Notes under the pieces: model-generated
What the model was told of the DNA's origin: nothing
The model's database searches: none
The model's input: the letters and a program-made list of their open reading frames with translations, nothing else
Source of the DNA: Albimonas donghaensis
GTDB taxonomy: Bacteria; Pseudomonadota; Alphaproteobacteria; Rhodobacterales; Rhodobacteraceae
Direction of reading: 5' to 3'
Length of the DNA stretch: 64,000 nucleotides
NCBI RefSeq assembly: GCF_900106695.1
Contig: NZ_FNMZ01000007.1
Span: 121,810 to 185,809 of the forward strand
Part shown: piece by piece, positions 18,511 to 26,453 of the stretch
Layout: each line of letters starts with the position of its first letter
How positions within the stretch are numbered: the stretch's first letter is position 1
Translations under genes and position numbers: made by a program

Positions 18511-20487
18511 TCATTCGGCGGCGACCTGGCCGGCGCCCGTGGGGGGGAACACCTTGGCGTCCCGGATCTCCAGCGTGCCGTTGATCTCGCCCTTGCGCCC
18601 GTCCTCATAGGTCACTTCGACCGAGGCGTAGACCGTCGGCGACCCGTCGTAGAGCGCCGCGATCAGCGCCGCGTAACGCTCCGCCACGAAGCGGCGGCGG
18701 ACCTTGCGGGTGCGGGTGATTTCGCCGTCATCGGCGTCCAGCTCCTTGTGCAGGACCAGGAAGCGCGAGATCTGGCAGCCCGACAGCATGGGGTCGGAGG
18801 CGAGATCGGCGTTCACCTCCTCCACATGCCCCTGGATCATGGCGTAGACCTGCGGATGCGCGGCCAGCTCCTGATAGGAGGCGTAGGAGACGTTGTTGCG
18901 TTCGGCCCAGTTGCCGACCGCGGTCATGTCGATGTTGATCATCGCCGTGCAGCTCTCGCGGTCGGCGCCGAACAGCACGACTTCGAGGATCGCCGGGAAA
19001 AACTTGAGCTTGTTCTCCACATACTTGGGCGCATACAGGCTGCCGTCGGCCATCTTGCCCACGTCCTTGGCCCGGTCGATGATCTTGAGGTGGCCCGAGG
19101 CCTCCTCGATATAGCCCGCGTCGCCGGTGGCCACCCAGCCCTCGGCGTCCTTGGTCTCGGCGGTCGCTTCGGGATTGCGGTAGTATTCCACGAAGGCGCC
19201 GGGGGAGCGGTAGAAGATCTCGCCATTTTCGGCGATGCGGATCTCCACCCCCGGCGCGGGCACGCCGACCGTGTCGGCGCGGACCTCGGCGTCCGGCTGA
19301 ATGGTGATGAAGACCGAGGCCTCGGTCTGGCCGTAGAGCTGCTTCAGGTTGATGCCCAGCGCCCGGTAGAACTGGAAGATCTCCGGCCCCACCGCCTCGC
19401 CCGCCGTGTAGCCGACGCGGATGCGCGACAGGCCCAGCGCGTTCTTCAGCGGCCCGTAGATCAGGAACTCGCCCAGCGCGTATTTGGCCTTGTCCCCGCC
19501 CGACATCGGCCGGCCGTCGAGGATGTCGGCCCCGACCTTGCGGGCATGGGCCATGAAATAGTCGAACATCCGCTTTTTCAGCGGCCCGGCGTCCTCCATG
19601 CGGATCGAGACGTCGGTGAGCAGCGTCTCGAAGATCCGCGGGGGCGCGAAGTAATAGGTCGGCCCGATCTCCTTCAGGTCGGCCATCATCGTGTCCGGCC
19701 CCTCGGGGCAGTTCACGCAGAAGCCCGCCACATAGGCCTGGCCCATGGAGAAGATGAAATCCCCGACCCAGGCCATCGGCAGATAGGCCAGCACGTCGTC
19801 GGTGTCGGTCAGCTTGTCGAAGGCCACCGTAGCGCGGGCGGTCTTGATGATGTTGTCGTTGGACAGGACCACGCCCTTGGACCGCCCGGTGGTGCCCGAG
19901 GTGTAGAGCATCACGCAGGTGTCGGCGCCGGTCTGGGCGGCGCAGATGGCGTCGATCTTCGGGCCCAGCGCGGCGGCGGCGGCGCGGCCGCGGGCCTCGA
20001 TATCCGCCATCGGATGCAGGGTCGTGTGGTCGTATTTGCGCAGGCCGCGGGCGTCGAGATAGACGATCTCGCGCAGCGCCGGGGCGTTCTCCTTGGCGGC
20101 CAGCAGCTTGTCCACCTGCTCCTGGTCCTCGACCACCGCGAAGGCGGCGCCGGAATGGTCCAGCACATAGGCGGTCTCTTCGGCGGAGGCGTCGGCGTAG
20201 ACGGGCACGGGAATGGCGCCGCACATCTGCGTCGAGACCATCGACCAGTAAAGCTTGGGACGGTTCTTGCCGATCACCACCACGCTCTCGCCCGGGGCGA
20301 GGCCGAGATCCATCAGCCCCATGGCCAGCGCGCGGGCTTCCTCGCGCAGCTCCGACCAGGTCCAGCTCTGCCAGATGCCGAACATCTTCTCGCGCGCCGC
20401 AGGGCGGGCGCCGCGGGACGCGGCGTTGTGGTCGAGCAGTTTCGGAAACGTATCGAGCGCGCCATCGGGCGCGTGCGCGGTGCTCAC
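18511..20487 (-). CDS. Long-chain-type acyl-CoA synthetase (AMP-binding)
   Basis: A 658-aa adenylate-forming ligase resembling long-chain fatty acyl-CoA synthetases. The P-loop is YTSGTTGRSKG, the A5 block YGQTEASV, the A7 region TGDAGYIEEASGHLKIIDR, followed by the C-terminal domain with SLYAPKYVEN. Start is GTG at 20487 with GGGAGGA 8 nt upstream; earlier in-frame codons are low-complexity Arg/Gly and unlikely to be coding. As the first gene of the locus it would convert the imported acid to its CoA thioester and AMP. Chain length or aromaticity of the acid cannot be read from sequence. Confidence 0.92.
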   Translation of the reverse strand: MSTAHAPDGALDTFPKLLDHNAASRGARPAAREKMFGIWQSWTWSELREEARALAMGLMDLGLAPGESVVVIGKNRPKLYWSMVSTQMCGAIPVPVYADASAEETAYVLDHSGAAFAVVEDQEQVDKLLAAKENAPALREIVYLDARGLRKYDHTTLHPMADIEARGRAAAAALGPKIDAICAAQTGADTCVMLYTSGTTGRSKGVVLSNDNIIKTARATVAFDKLTDTDDVLAYLPMAWVGDFIFSMGQAYVAGFCVNCPEGPDTMMADLKEIGPTYYFAPPRIFETLLTDVSIRMEDAGPLKKRMFDYFMAHARKVGADILDGRPMSGGDKAKYALGEFLIYGPLKNALGLSRIRVGYTAGEAVGPEIFQFYRALGINLKQLYGQTEASVFITIQPDAEVRADTVGVPAPGVEIRIAENGEIFYRSPGAFVEYYRNPEATAETKDAEGWVATGDAGYIEEASGHLKIIDRAKDVGKMADGSLYAPKYVENKLKFFPAILEVVLFGADRESCTAMINIDMTAVGNWAERNNVSYASYQELAAHPQVYAMIQGHVEEVNADLASDPMLSGCQISRFLVLHKELDADDGEITRTRKVRRRFVAERYAALIAALYDGSPTVYASVEVTYEDGRKGEINGTLEIRDAKVFPPTGAGQVAAE

Positions 20488-20813
20488 CGGCGATGTCCTC
20501 CCTGCAGACGGCGCGCGGACATGCGCGCCATGAGCCCCTCCCCGGTCTCCGTCCCGTCGGTCTCCCCCCGCGCCTCTCCTCCCAGAGGGGTGCGGGCCCG
20601 ACGGTCGCGGCGTTTGCGCCTGCGGCCGAGTTCGAACGCTTGCGAATCTTCTAGACGATCGTCGCGTCACGCGCCAGAGGGCGCCGCAGTCCGGCCATCA
20701 TGTTCCCGCGCAACGCGAAACGGCCCGCGAGCTTTCGCTCGCGGGCCGTCGAAGCGGCGGGGGGCCGCGCCTGAGGAACCGACGCCTCCCCCGCCGTCGC
20801 GACGGGGGCGCGG
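20488..20813. other. Gap between hsp20 and the acyl-CoA synthetase gene
   Basis: A 326-bp region that contains the hsp20 terminator hairpin near its left-centre. It should also hold the promoter for the acyl-CoA synthetase/importer locus. I see no strong -35/-10 pair. Confidence 0.4.
20720..20749 (-). terminator. Terminator hairpin of hsp20
   Basis: A perfect 13-bp stem (ACGGCCCGCGAGC, 20720-20732; GCTCGCGGGCCGT, 20737-20749) with a 4-nt loop lies 64 bp after the hsp20 stop. On the minus strand it is followed by TTCGCG. Confidence 0.75.
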
Positions 20814-21290
20814 TTACTCGGTCGCGCCCTCGATGGCCTTGGTCTCGGTCGCCTCGGAGTGCCGCCCGGTCGCGATCTCGATGCGGCGGGGACGCAGCGC
20901 CTCGGGCACTTCGCGGACCAGGTCCACATGCAGCAGGCCGTTTTCGGTGCGCGCCGCCACGGGGCGCACGTGATCGGCAAGCTGGAAGCGACGCTCGAAG
21001 GCGCGCTCGGCGATGCCGCGATGCAGGAAGTGACGCTCGCCCTCGCCCTGCGGCTCGCGCTTGCCGGCGATCAGCAGCTGGCCGTCGCGGCTTTCCACCG
21101 TGAGGTCCTGCTCACGGAAACCGGCGACGGCGACCGAGATGCGATAGGCGCTCTCGCCCGTCTTTTCGATGTTGTAGGGGGGGTAGGCCGGCTGGGCGGT
21201 TTCGCCCGCCATGGCCGCGTCCATGAGCCCGGCGAGCCGGTCGAAACCGACGGTCGAACGATAGAGCGGCGAAAAGTCGAAGTTGCGCAT
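20814..21290 (-). CDS. Small heat shock protein, Hsp20/IbpA family
   Basis: A 158-aa alpha-crystallin-type chaperone, normal length for class A alphaproteobacterial sHsps. The N-terminus MRNFDFSPLYRSTVGFDRL is characteristic. The crystallin domain runs about residues 35-130 (YNIEKTGESAYRISVAVAGF...ENGLLHVDLVREVP), with an IEI near the C-terminus that can act as the I-x-I oligomerisation motif. An in-frame ATG 9 nt earlier (21299) is rejected because its start would overlap the candidate Shine-Dalgarno; AGGA lies 10 nt before the chosen ATG. The leader shows a ROSE-like hairpin and an RpoH-like promoter. It holds unfolded proteins during heat stress. Confidence 0.94.
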   Translation of the reverse strand: MRNFDFSPLYRSTVGFDRLAGLMDAAMAGETAQPAYPPYNIEKTGESAYRISVAVAGFREQDLTVESRDGQLLIAGKREPQGEGERHFLHRGIAERAFERRFQLADHVRPVAARTENGLLHVDLVREVPEALRPRRIEIATGRHSEATETKAIEGATE

Positions 21291-21296
21291 GGGGTG

Positions 21297-21319
21297 CATA
21301 TCCTCTGCCAAGCGATATG
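21297..21319 (-). promoter_or_regulatory. ROSE-like RNA thermometer hairpin before hsp20
   Basis: On the minus strand CAUAUC-G-CU pairs with AGGAUAUG across a 6-nt loop (UGGCAG). The only irregularity is a bulged G opposite the Shine-Dalgarno AGGA. This UYGCU-versus-AGGA arrangement with one bulged G is the defining core of ROSE thermometers, which mask the ribosome site at low temperature. It is placed correctly, 10 nt before the hsp20 ATG. Confidence 0.65.
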
Positions 21320-21390
21320 TCCGGTCGGGCCTTCCATCTGGACAGGTCCGGCGGCTGTGATGCGGCCCCGAAATCGGCGGCCACGGCAGA

Positions 21391-21420
21391 GATCTGGGCG
21401 CCCGGCGCCCCCGGTTCAAG
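21391..21420 (-). promoter_or_regulatory. Candidate RpoH (sigma32) promoter of hsp20
   Basis: On the minus strand CTTGAA (21420-21415) is followed after 16 nt by CCCAGATC (21398-21391). The -35 is a perfect sigma32 match and the -10 resembles CCCCATNT loosely. The predicted leader of about 95 nt fits a ROSE-controlled transcript. Confidence 0.45.
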
Positions 21421-21451
21421 GGGCGCCGGGGCGGTTCCGGAAAACGGAAGC

Positions 21452-21898
21452 TCAGTCCGCCGTGACCTGCGGCGGGCGCGAGGACTTGCCGACGCCCGAC
21501 GCGCTCAGCGCGCTGGCCTGCGCCTGGCCGCCATCGCCCGCCTGCGGGACCGAAACGGTCTTGCGCGCCGCCACCGGCGCCGCGCCCGCGCCGCCGCTCC
21601 CGAAGGTCACGGAATCGCCCGAGGGCAGCAGGTCGCCGGCCGAGCTCACGTTGCCCATGAAGTCCGGCAGCTCGCCGCTGCCGCCGATGATCGAGGATCC
21701 CGCCGCCGCGATCTTGCGCGCCACTTCCAGCGGACCTTCGAGCGCGGCGAGCATGGTCTCCCCCACCGCGGCGGGACTGGAATTGTCCACGCTCAGCTTT
21801 CCGACGCCTTCCCCGAGATCGAACATCCCGAAGGACGCCAGCATTCCGATGCCGGCGGTGGGCATGAGCACATATTTGCCGAGGGTCTTCAAAAGCAT
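21452..21898 (-). CDS. Small protein of unknown function
   Basis: I do not recognise this 148-aa product. It begins MLLKTLGKYVLMPTAGIGMLAS, a moderately hydrophobic N-terminus that could be a membrane-associated helix or uncleaved signal. The rest is Ala/Gly/Ser-rich with no Cys. I use ATG 21898, which has AGGAG 7 nt upstream; two earlier ATGs lack a ribosome site. It lies between hsp20 and the two secreted proteases, all on the same strand. Confidence 0.6.
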   Translation of the reverse strand: MLLKTLGKYVLMPTAGIGMLASFGMFDLGEGVGKLSVDNSSPAAVGETMLAALEGPLEVARKIAAAGSSIIGGSGELPDFMGNVSSAGDLLPSGDSVTFGSGGAGAAPVAARKTVSVPQAGDGGQAQASALSASGVGKSSRPPQVTAD

Positions 21899-21988
21899 GA
21901 CGTTACTCCTGGTCATCGCGCGCCCCGACCGGGGGCGTCGCGCACGCAATCGCTGGGGCGGCGGGACAGTCCCCGGCCGCCGGCGGGG

Positions 21989-22909
21989 TCATTCGCTGGG
22001 CGGCCGGACGCTTTTCCAGCCGCCGGCCCTGTTGGGCAGCAGGGTCCGTGTCTCCGGTTCGTCGCGGGGAACGGGCGCCGCGCGCATCGGCGCGGAGCCC
22101 GCGGCGGGGGCGCCCATCAGCGGCGCCAGCGCGCGACGCGGCGCGACATCCGCCGCCGCCATCGCCTGCCGCAGCCCCGGCAGCGTGTCCGACACCGCCG
22201 ACGCGTAGCTCAGGCGCCTGCCCTTGGCCGAGATCACCCCGGCCAGCCTGAGCGCTCCGTCCGGGCCCCGCGTCAGCACGGGAGAGCCGGAGGAGCCCGG
22301 ATCCGCCTCACAGTCCAGCTGCGCCACGGGACCGGCCCGCTGCAGGACCCGGCACGGCTCCTGCAACGAAAGCGCGCGGTCGCGACCCTGACCATAGGAC
22401 AGGAGCGCGACCGCGCCTCCGGGCGGGGGCAGATCGCCCGGAAGGTAATTGGGGAATTCGGAGGTCAGCAGCGGCTGGTCGAGCTCCACCATCGCCACGT
22501 CCACGGCGATGTCGGAGGCGCTCGCCAGCCGCCCGTTCCAGCGATAGGCGGGATGGGGCACGGCGCGGCGCACCTGGCGCACCGCCTGCTGGGCGCCGTC
22601 GCGCAGGCCGGCGCGGAACCACATGCCGGCGCTGGGGCGGCGGCGGCCGGCCTCGTCGAACAGGCAATGCGCCGCGGTCAGCGCGTGGCGGTCGTCGAAC
22701 AGGGTGGCGGTGCAGTAGCCGTCGCCGAAATCCAGCCGGCCGATCCCGCGGAATTCCATCTGCTCATGCGCGCTCAGCATCCGGCGGGGAGAGACCTCGA
22801 CCTCCTGCGCCCGGCCCGGCCCGGTCAGCAGGGCGCAGGCGATGGCCGCCAGCGCCGTGGCGCGGATCGGGGCGCGGATCGGGGCGCGGATCGGGGCGCG
22901 CGGGCTCAC
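21989..22909 (-). CDS. Secreted trypsin-like serine protease (second of a tandem pair)
   Basis: A 306-aa S1-type protease. Signal peptide: an n-region with three RAPI repeats, a hydrophobic core (ATALAAIACALL), cleavage near GRAQ. The catalytic triad is complete: His81 (LTAAHC), Asp137 (AVDVAMVEL), Ser207 (GSSGSP). Disulfide Cys flank the His as in S1 enzymes. The C-terminal ~45 residues form a Pro/Arg/Ala-rich tail with no family match. The start is GTG at 22909 overlapping the upstream protease stop by 4 nt (GTGA), so translation is coupled. It acts outside the inner membrane on unknown substrates. Confidence 0.88.
   Translation of the reverse strand: MSPRAPIRAPIRAPIRATALAAIACALLTGPGRAQEVEVSPRRMLSAHEQMEFRGIGRLDFGDGYCTATLFDDRHALTAAHCLFDEAGRRRPSAGMWFRAGLRDGAQQAVRQVRRAVPHPAYRWNGRLASASDIAVDVAMVELDQPLLTSEFPNYLPGDLPPPGGAVALLSYGQGRDRALSLQEPCRVLQRAGPVAQLDCEADPGSSGSPVLTRGPDGALRLAGVISAKGRRLSYASAVSDTLPGLRQAMAAADVAPRRALAPLMGAPAAGSAPMRAAPVPRDEPETRTLLPNRAGGWKSVRPPSE
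22862..22900 (-). repeat. 12-bp tandem repeat in the protease signal peptide
   Basis: About three copies of GGATCGGGGCGC (plus-strand reading) encode the repeated RAPI in the positively charged n-region of the second protease. Confidence 0.85.
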
Positions 22910-23652
22910 TGGGCGGCCTCCGCCCGGGCGAGTTCCGCGCGCAGGGCGTCGAGCAGCGGCGCCGCCTCCACCGCCAGGGCCTGCCCGCGAAGGGCCGGCG
23001 GGGCGGCGTTGAGCGCGGCGACGATCACCGCCAGAAGCTCCGGCCCCTCGGCCCCCCGGCGCAGCAGCGGCGCGCCGGAGACGCCGGGCGTCGCCTCGCA
23101 ATCGGTCAGGGCCACGGGGCCGGCGCGGTCCAGCACCTGGCAGCCGGTCTGGATCGACATCGCCTCGGGCCGGTCGCGGCCATAGGACAGCGCGATCAGC
23201 CCCAGCCCTTCGTCCAGCCGGGCCAGGCGCATCGGCGCGATGCCGGCCTGCGCGGCAGTGTCGGCGCCCTCGACCGGGACCAGCCGGACCAGCGCCATGT
23301 CATGATCGGGGGTGGGTTCGTCCAGATAGCCCGGCGCCAGCGCCAGCGCCGCGCCGCGCATATGCGCGAGGTAGTCGCCCGTCCGGTAGCCCGCCAGGAA
23401 ATTCAGCCGCGAGGCCCGCCACACAGCGCCGGTGCGCGCGTTGACCAGGCAATGCGCGGCGGTGAGCGCCAGGTCAGGCTCGATCAGCGTCGCGGTGCAG
23501 CGCCCGGTTCCGCCGATATTGAGCCGCCCCACCGCGCCCCAGGTGCTGCGCGCCGCCTCCGGCAACAGGGTCCGCGCCTCGGTCCCCGCCCGAGAGGGGA
23601 GAACGAAGACGAGGGCCATGCACAAGACCAGAACGCGATACGCGGTACACAT
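22906..23652 (-). CDS. Secreted trypsin-like serine protease (first of a tandem pair)
   Basis: A 248-aa S1-type protease. Signal peptide at about residues 1-23 (VLVLCMALVFVLPSRAG). The triad is His67 (LTAAHC), Asp118 (DHDMALV) and Ser192 (GVSGAP). The first position of the classic GDSGGP motif is not kept, but GxSG is. It is a paralogue of the downstream protease, sharing the same layout including SYG-R-R-D and GPVA-DCEA segments, so the pair arose by duplication. The ATG at 23652 lacks a good ribosome site; an internal ATG at 23619 is a possible alternative. Confidence 0.87.
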   Translation of the reverse strand: MCTAYRVLVLCMALVFVLPSRAGTEARTLLPEAARSTWGAVGRLNIGGTGRCTATLIEPDLALTAAHCLVNARTGAVWRASRLNFLAGYRTGDYLAHMRGAALALAPGYLDEPTPDHDMALVRLVPVEGADTAAQAGIAPMRLARLDEGLGLIALSYGRDRPEAMSIQTGCQVLDRAGPVALTDCEATPGVSGAPLLRRGAEGPELLAVIVAALNAAPPALRGQALAVEAAPLLDALRAELARAEAAQ

Positions 23653-23775
23653 GACTGAAACATGAACGAAAACAGGGATTCGGGCAACCCCGCGTCGCCC
23701 GCAATTGTTCGCATCCGGGCCGCCCCCGCCCCGCGCGCCCGGCGGGACGGCGTTTCGCCAACGGCGCCCGGGACT

Positions 23776-25122
23776 TCAGACGGTCTCGGGCTGACGCTGA
23801 GGCGCCTTGGCGGCGGTCGCGGCCAGCCGCTCGGCCAGCCCTGCGGGGACCGGCCCGCCGGTCGCCCAGTCCAGAAGCTGCACGGTGTGAATCACCGGCG
23901 CCCCGGCCGCGGCGCCGATCTGCATCATGCAGCCGATATTCCCCGCCGCGATCACGTCCGGCGAAATCGCCGCCAGCGTGGCCACCTTGCGGTCCCTGAG
24001 CTCCCCCGCGATCTCGGGCTGCATCAGGTTGTAGGTCCCCGCCGAGCCGCAGCACAGATGCGGGTCGCGCGGCTCGCGCACCTCGAAGCCCGCCTCGCGC
24101 AGCAGGACCTTCGGGGCCTCCTTCACCTGCTGCCCGTGCTGGAGCGAACAGGCCGAGTGGTAGGCCACCCGCAGCGGCGGCACGACGGGCTCGCCGCCGG
24201 GCAGGTCCAGCCCGATCTCCTCCATCAGCTCGGAGATGTCGCGCGCCAGCCCCGCCACCCGCGTCGCGTCGCCCTCCATCGGGTCGCCGGCGAACATGTG
24301 GCCATAGTCCTTCACGGTGGTCCCGCAGCCCGAGGTGTTGATAACGATGGCGTCGAGCCCGTCGCCCTCGATCTCCTTCGTCCAGGCCCGGATATTGGCG
24401 GCGGCCGAGCCATGGGACAGGTCGGTCTTGCCCATGTGATGGGTCAGCGCCCCGCAACAGCCCATGCCCTCGGCCACCACCACCTCGCAGCCATGGCGGG
24501 TGAGCAGGCGGATCGTGGCGGCGTTGATCTCGGGGTCGAGCGCGCGCTGGGCGCAGCCGGTCAGCAGGGCGACGCGGCGTTTCCGGGGCGTCGTGGCCGG
24601 GGTGACGCCGGGCTGGTCCTCGGGGATCGGCCCGGCGATCTCGGCCGGCGCGATGGCGAGCATCGCCCGCAGCCGCGCCGGCAGGATCGGGGAGAGCGGC
24701 CTGGCCAGCTTCGCCCCCAGCATCGCCAGCCGGAAGCGGTTGGGATAGGGCAGGATCCGGGCCAGCACCGCCCGCAGGGCCCGGTCGGCGAGGGGCCGGC
24801 GGTAGGTCTTCTCGATATGCTCGCGGGCATGGTCGACCAGGTGCATGTAATGCACGCCCGAGGGGCAGGTGGACATGCAGGCCAGGCAGCTGAGGCAGCG
24901 GTCCACGTGGCGGACCACCTTCTCGTCGGCGGGACGGCCGGATTCCAGCATCTCCTTGATCAGGTAGATGCGGCCCCGCGGGCTGTCGAGTTCGTCGCCC
25001 AGCACCTGATAGGTCGGGCAGGTCGCCGTGCAGAACCCGCAATGCACGCAGGCCCGCAGGATCTTGTTGGAATGCGCGATGGCCGGGTCGCGCAGCTGTT
25101 CGGGGGTGAAGAGCGTCTGCAT
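23776..25122 (-). CDS. glcF: Glycolate oxidase iron-sulfur subunit GlcF
   Basis: A 448-aa iron-sulfur subunit of the glycolate dehydrogenase complex. Two ferredoxin-type 4Fe-4S motifs are present: C25-x2-C28-x2-C31-x3-C35-P and C76-x2-C79-x2-C82-x3-C86-P. Two CCG domains follow (EGMGCCGALTHH; LCCGSAGTYN) with heterodisulfide-reductase-type Cys. It passes electrons from the FAD subunits GlcD/GlcE to the membrane quinone pool. It begins 6 nt after the glcE stop. Length is normal for the family (about 400-450 aa). Confidence 0.95.
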   Translation of the reverse strand: MQTLFTPEQLRDPAIAHSNKILRACVHCGFCTATCPTYQVLGDELDSPRGRIYLIKEMLESGRPADEKVVRHVDRCLSCLACMSTCPSGVHYMHLVDHAREHIEKTYRRPLADRALRAVLARILPYPNRFRLAMLGAKLARPLSPILPARLRAMLAIAPAEIAGPIPEDQPGVTPATTPRKRRVALLTGCAQRALDPEINAATIRLLTRHGCEVVVAEGMGCCGALTHHMGKTDLSHGSAAANIRAWTKEIEGDGLDAIVINTSGCGTTVKDYGHMFAGDPMEGDATRVAGLARDISELMEEIGLDLPGGEPVVPPLRVAYHSACSLQHGQQVKEAPKVLLREAGFEVREPRDPHLCCGSAGTYNLMQPEIAGELRDRKVATLAAISPDVIAAGNIGCMMQIGAAAGAPVIHTVQLLDWATGGPVPAGLAERLAATAAKAPQRQPETV

Positions 25123-25128
25123 GTCGGA

Positions 25129-26283
25129 TCAGCCTCGCATCCGTCCGGGGTTGAGCAGGCCCCTGGGGTCGAATTTCGCGCGCACCCCCTCGGACAGGGC
25201 GGCGAGCGCGGGGGCCTCGGGCTGGAAGGCGCCGGCGGCGGCCCGGTAGGGGGCGGCGGCGCGGACCAGCGTGGCATGGCCCTTCAGACGGGCGGCGGCG
25301 GCGCGGATGGCGGCGGCGGCCGCGTCGGTCTCGGGCGCCAGCAGCCACACCAGCCCCCCGCCCCAGTCGTAAAGCGCGGCCTCGGGCGCCGCGTCCTCCC
25401 CCAGCCCGGCCACGAAGCCTGGCGCGTCGGAGGGGCGGAGCGACACGCGCCACACCGCGCCCGGCCGGTCCGCGAAGGCGGTCACGTCGCGCACGCCCGC
25501 CCATTCCGCGGCGACCGAGGCCGGGTCGTCCTCCGTCTCCACCGGGCCGAATTTCCCAAGCAGGCGGGCGAGGCGCCCGGTGCGATAGGCGACGGAGGGG
25601 CCGAGCCCCTCGACCCGGATCAGCGTGCGCGGCTCCGCCCCCGGCAGATGCGCCGCGCCCGAGACGTCATAGGGCGAGCCCAGCGCCGCGGTCATGGCGC
25701 CCAGCGCCTCGGCGTCCGAAAGCCCGCGCAGGGTCAGCGTCGCGGCGGCCTCCGGCGCGGGGGCGAGCTTGAAGGCCAGCTCGGTCAGCACGCCCAGCGT
25801 GCCCCAGGACCCCGCCAGCAGCTTCACGAGGTCATAGCCGGTGACGTTCTTCATCACCCGCCCGCCATTGCGCAGCACCTGCCCGGTCCCGTCGACGAAA
25901 CGCACGCCCAGCAGCGCATCCCGGCAGGCCCCTGACTGCACCCGGCGCGGGCCGGAGACATTGCAGGCGGTCACGCCCCCGATGGTCGGCTCCCCGCCCG
26001 CGCCCAGCAGGGGGCGGTGGTCCATCGGCTCGAAGGCCAGGCGCTGCTTCTCGGCGGCGAGCAGGGCCTCGATTTCGGCCAGCGGGGTGCCCGCGCCGGC
26101 GACCAGCGTCAGCGCCCCCGGCTCGTAGAGCTTCACGCCCGACAGCCCGGCGGTCGAGAGCGTCGCCCCCGCCTGCACCGGCCGCCCGAGCCCGAGGCGA
26201 GAGCCGCCGCCGCGGATCTCCACCGGCTCGGTCAGCCCGGCGATGGCCTCGGCCAGCTCCGCCTCGTCGCGAGGTTCCTGCAT
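25129..26283 (-). CDS. glcE: Glycolate oxidase FAD-binding subunit GlcE
   Basis: A 384-aa FAD-linked oxidase subunit. The FAD-binding segments are VEIRGGGSRLGLGRP (residues 21-35) and the block around TACNVSGPRRVQSGACRD, followed by RNGGRVMKNVTGYDLVKLLAGSWGTLGVLTE. I use ATG 26283; an in-frame TTG 21 nt upstream is less likely. With GlcD and GlcF it oxidises glycolate to glyoxylate. It is shorter than GlcD, as expected, with the C-terminal cap ending LNPGRM. Confidence 0.94.
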   Translation of the reverse strand: MQEPRDEAELAEAIAGLTEPVEIRGGGSRLGLGRPVQAGATLSTAGLSGVKLYEPGALTLVAGAGTPLAEIEALLAAEKQRLAFEPMDHRPLLGAGGEPTIGGVTACNVSGPRRVQSGACRDALLGVRFVDGTGQVLRNGGRVMKNVTGYDLVKLLAGSWGTLGVLTELAFKLAPAPEAAATLTLRGLSDAEALGAMTAALGSPYDVSGAAHLPGAEPRTLIRVEGLGPSVAYRTGRLARLLGKFGPVETEDDPASVAAEWAGVRDVTAFADRPGAVWRVSLRPSDAPGFVAGLGEDAAPEAALYDWGGGLVWLLAPETDAAAAAIRAAAARLKGHATLVRAAAPYRAAAGAFQPEAPALAALSEGVRAKFDPRGLLNPGRMRG

Positions 26284-26368
26284 CGTCTCTCCCGTCGCTC
26301 CCAAATTCGCGGCGCCCCGATCTCGAAGCCCCCCCTGCCCGTCCGCGCCCGCCGGCGGTCACGCCGGC

Positions 26369-26419
26369 GCGCCCGCGGGGCTCCCCCCGTCTTCGGGGGG
26401 AGACGGCCCCCGCGGGCGC
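26369..26419 (-). terminator. Nested hairpin between glcD and glcE
   Basis: An outer 12-bp perfect stem (26369-26380 with 26408-26419) encloses an inner 9-bp perfect stem (CTCCCCCCG 26381-26389 with CGGGGGGAG 26394-26402, loop TCTT). A further hairpin, GCCGGCG-GTCA-CGCCGGC, lies beside it at 26351-26368. There is no U-tract; partial termination or mRNA stabilisation of glcD is inferred. Confidence 0.65.
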
Positions 26420-26453
26420 CCTCCCCTCCCCTTCCTCTCCCCCCGCGCGCCGG

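Noticed and set aside
18748..20973. A 741-codon plus-strand frame opposite the acyl-CoA synthetase
   Set aside because: Shadow of a gene with complete AMP-ligase motifs on the other strand.
23474..25504. A 676-codon minus-strand frame overlapping glcF and the first protease
   Set aside because: Arg/Gly/Pro-rich out-of-frame reading; both real genes have full catalytic motifs in other frames.
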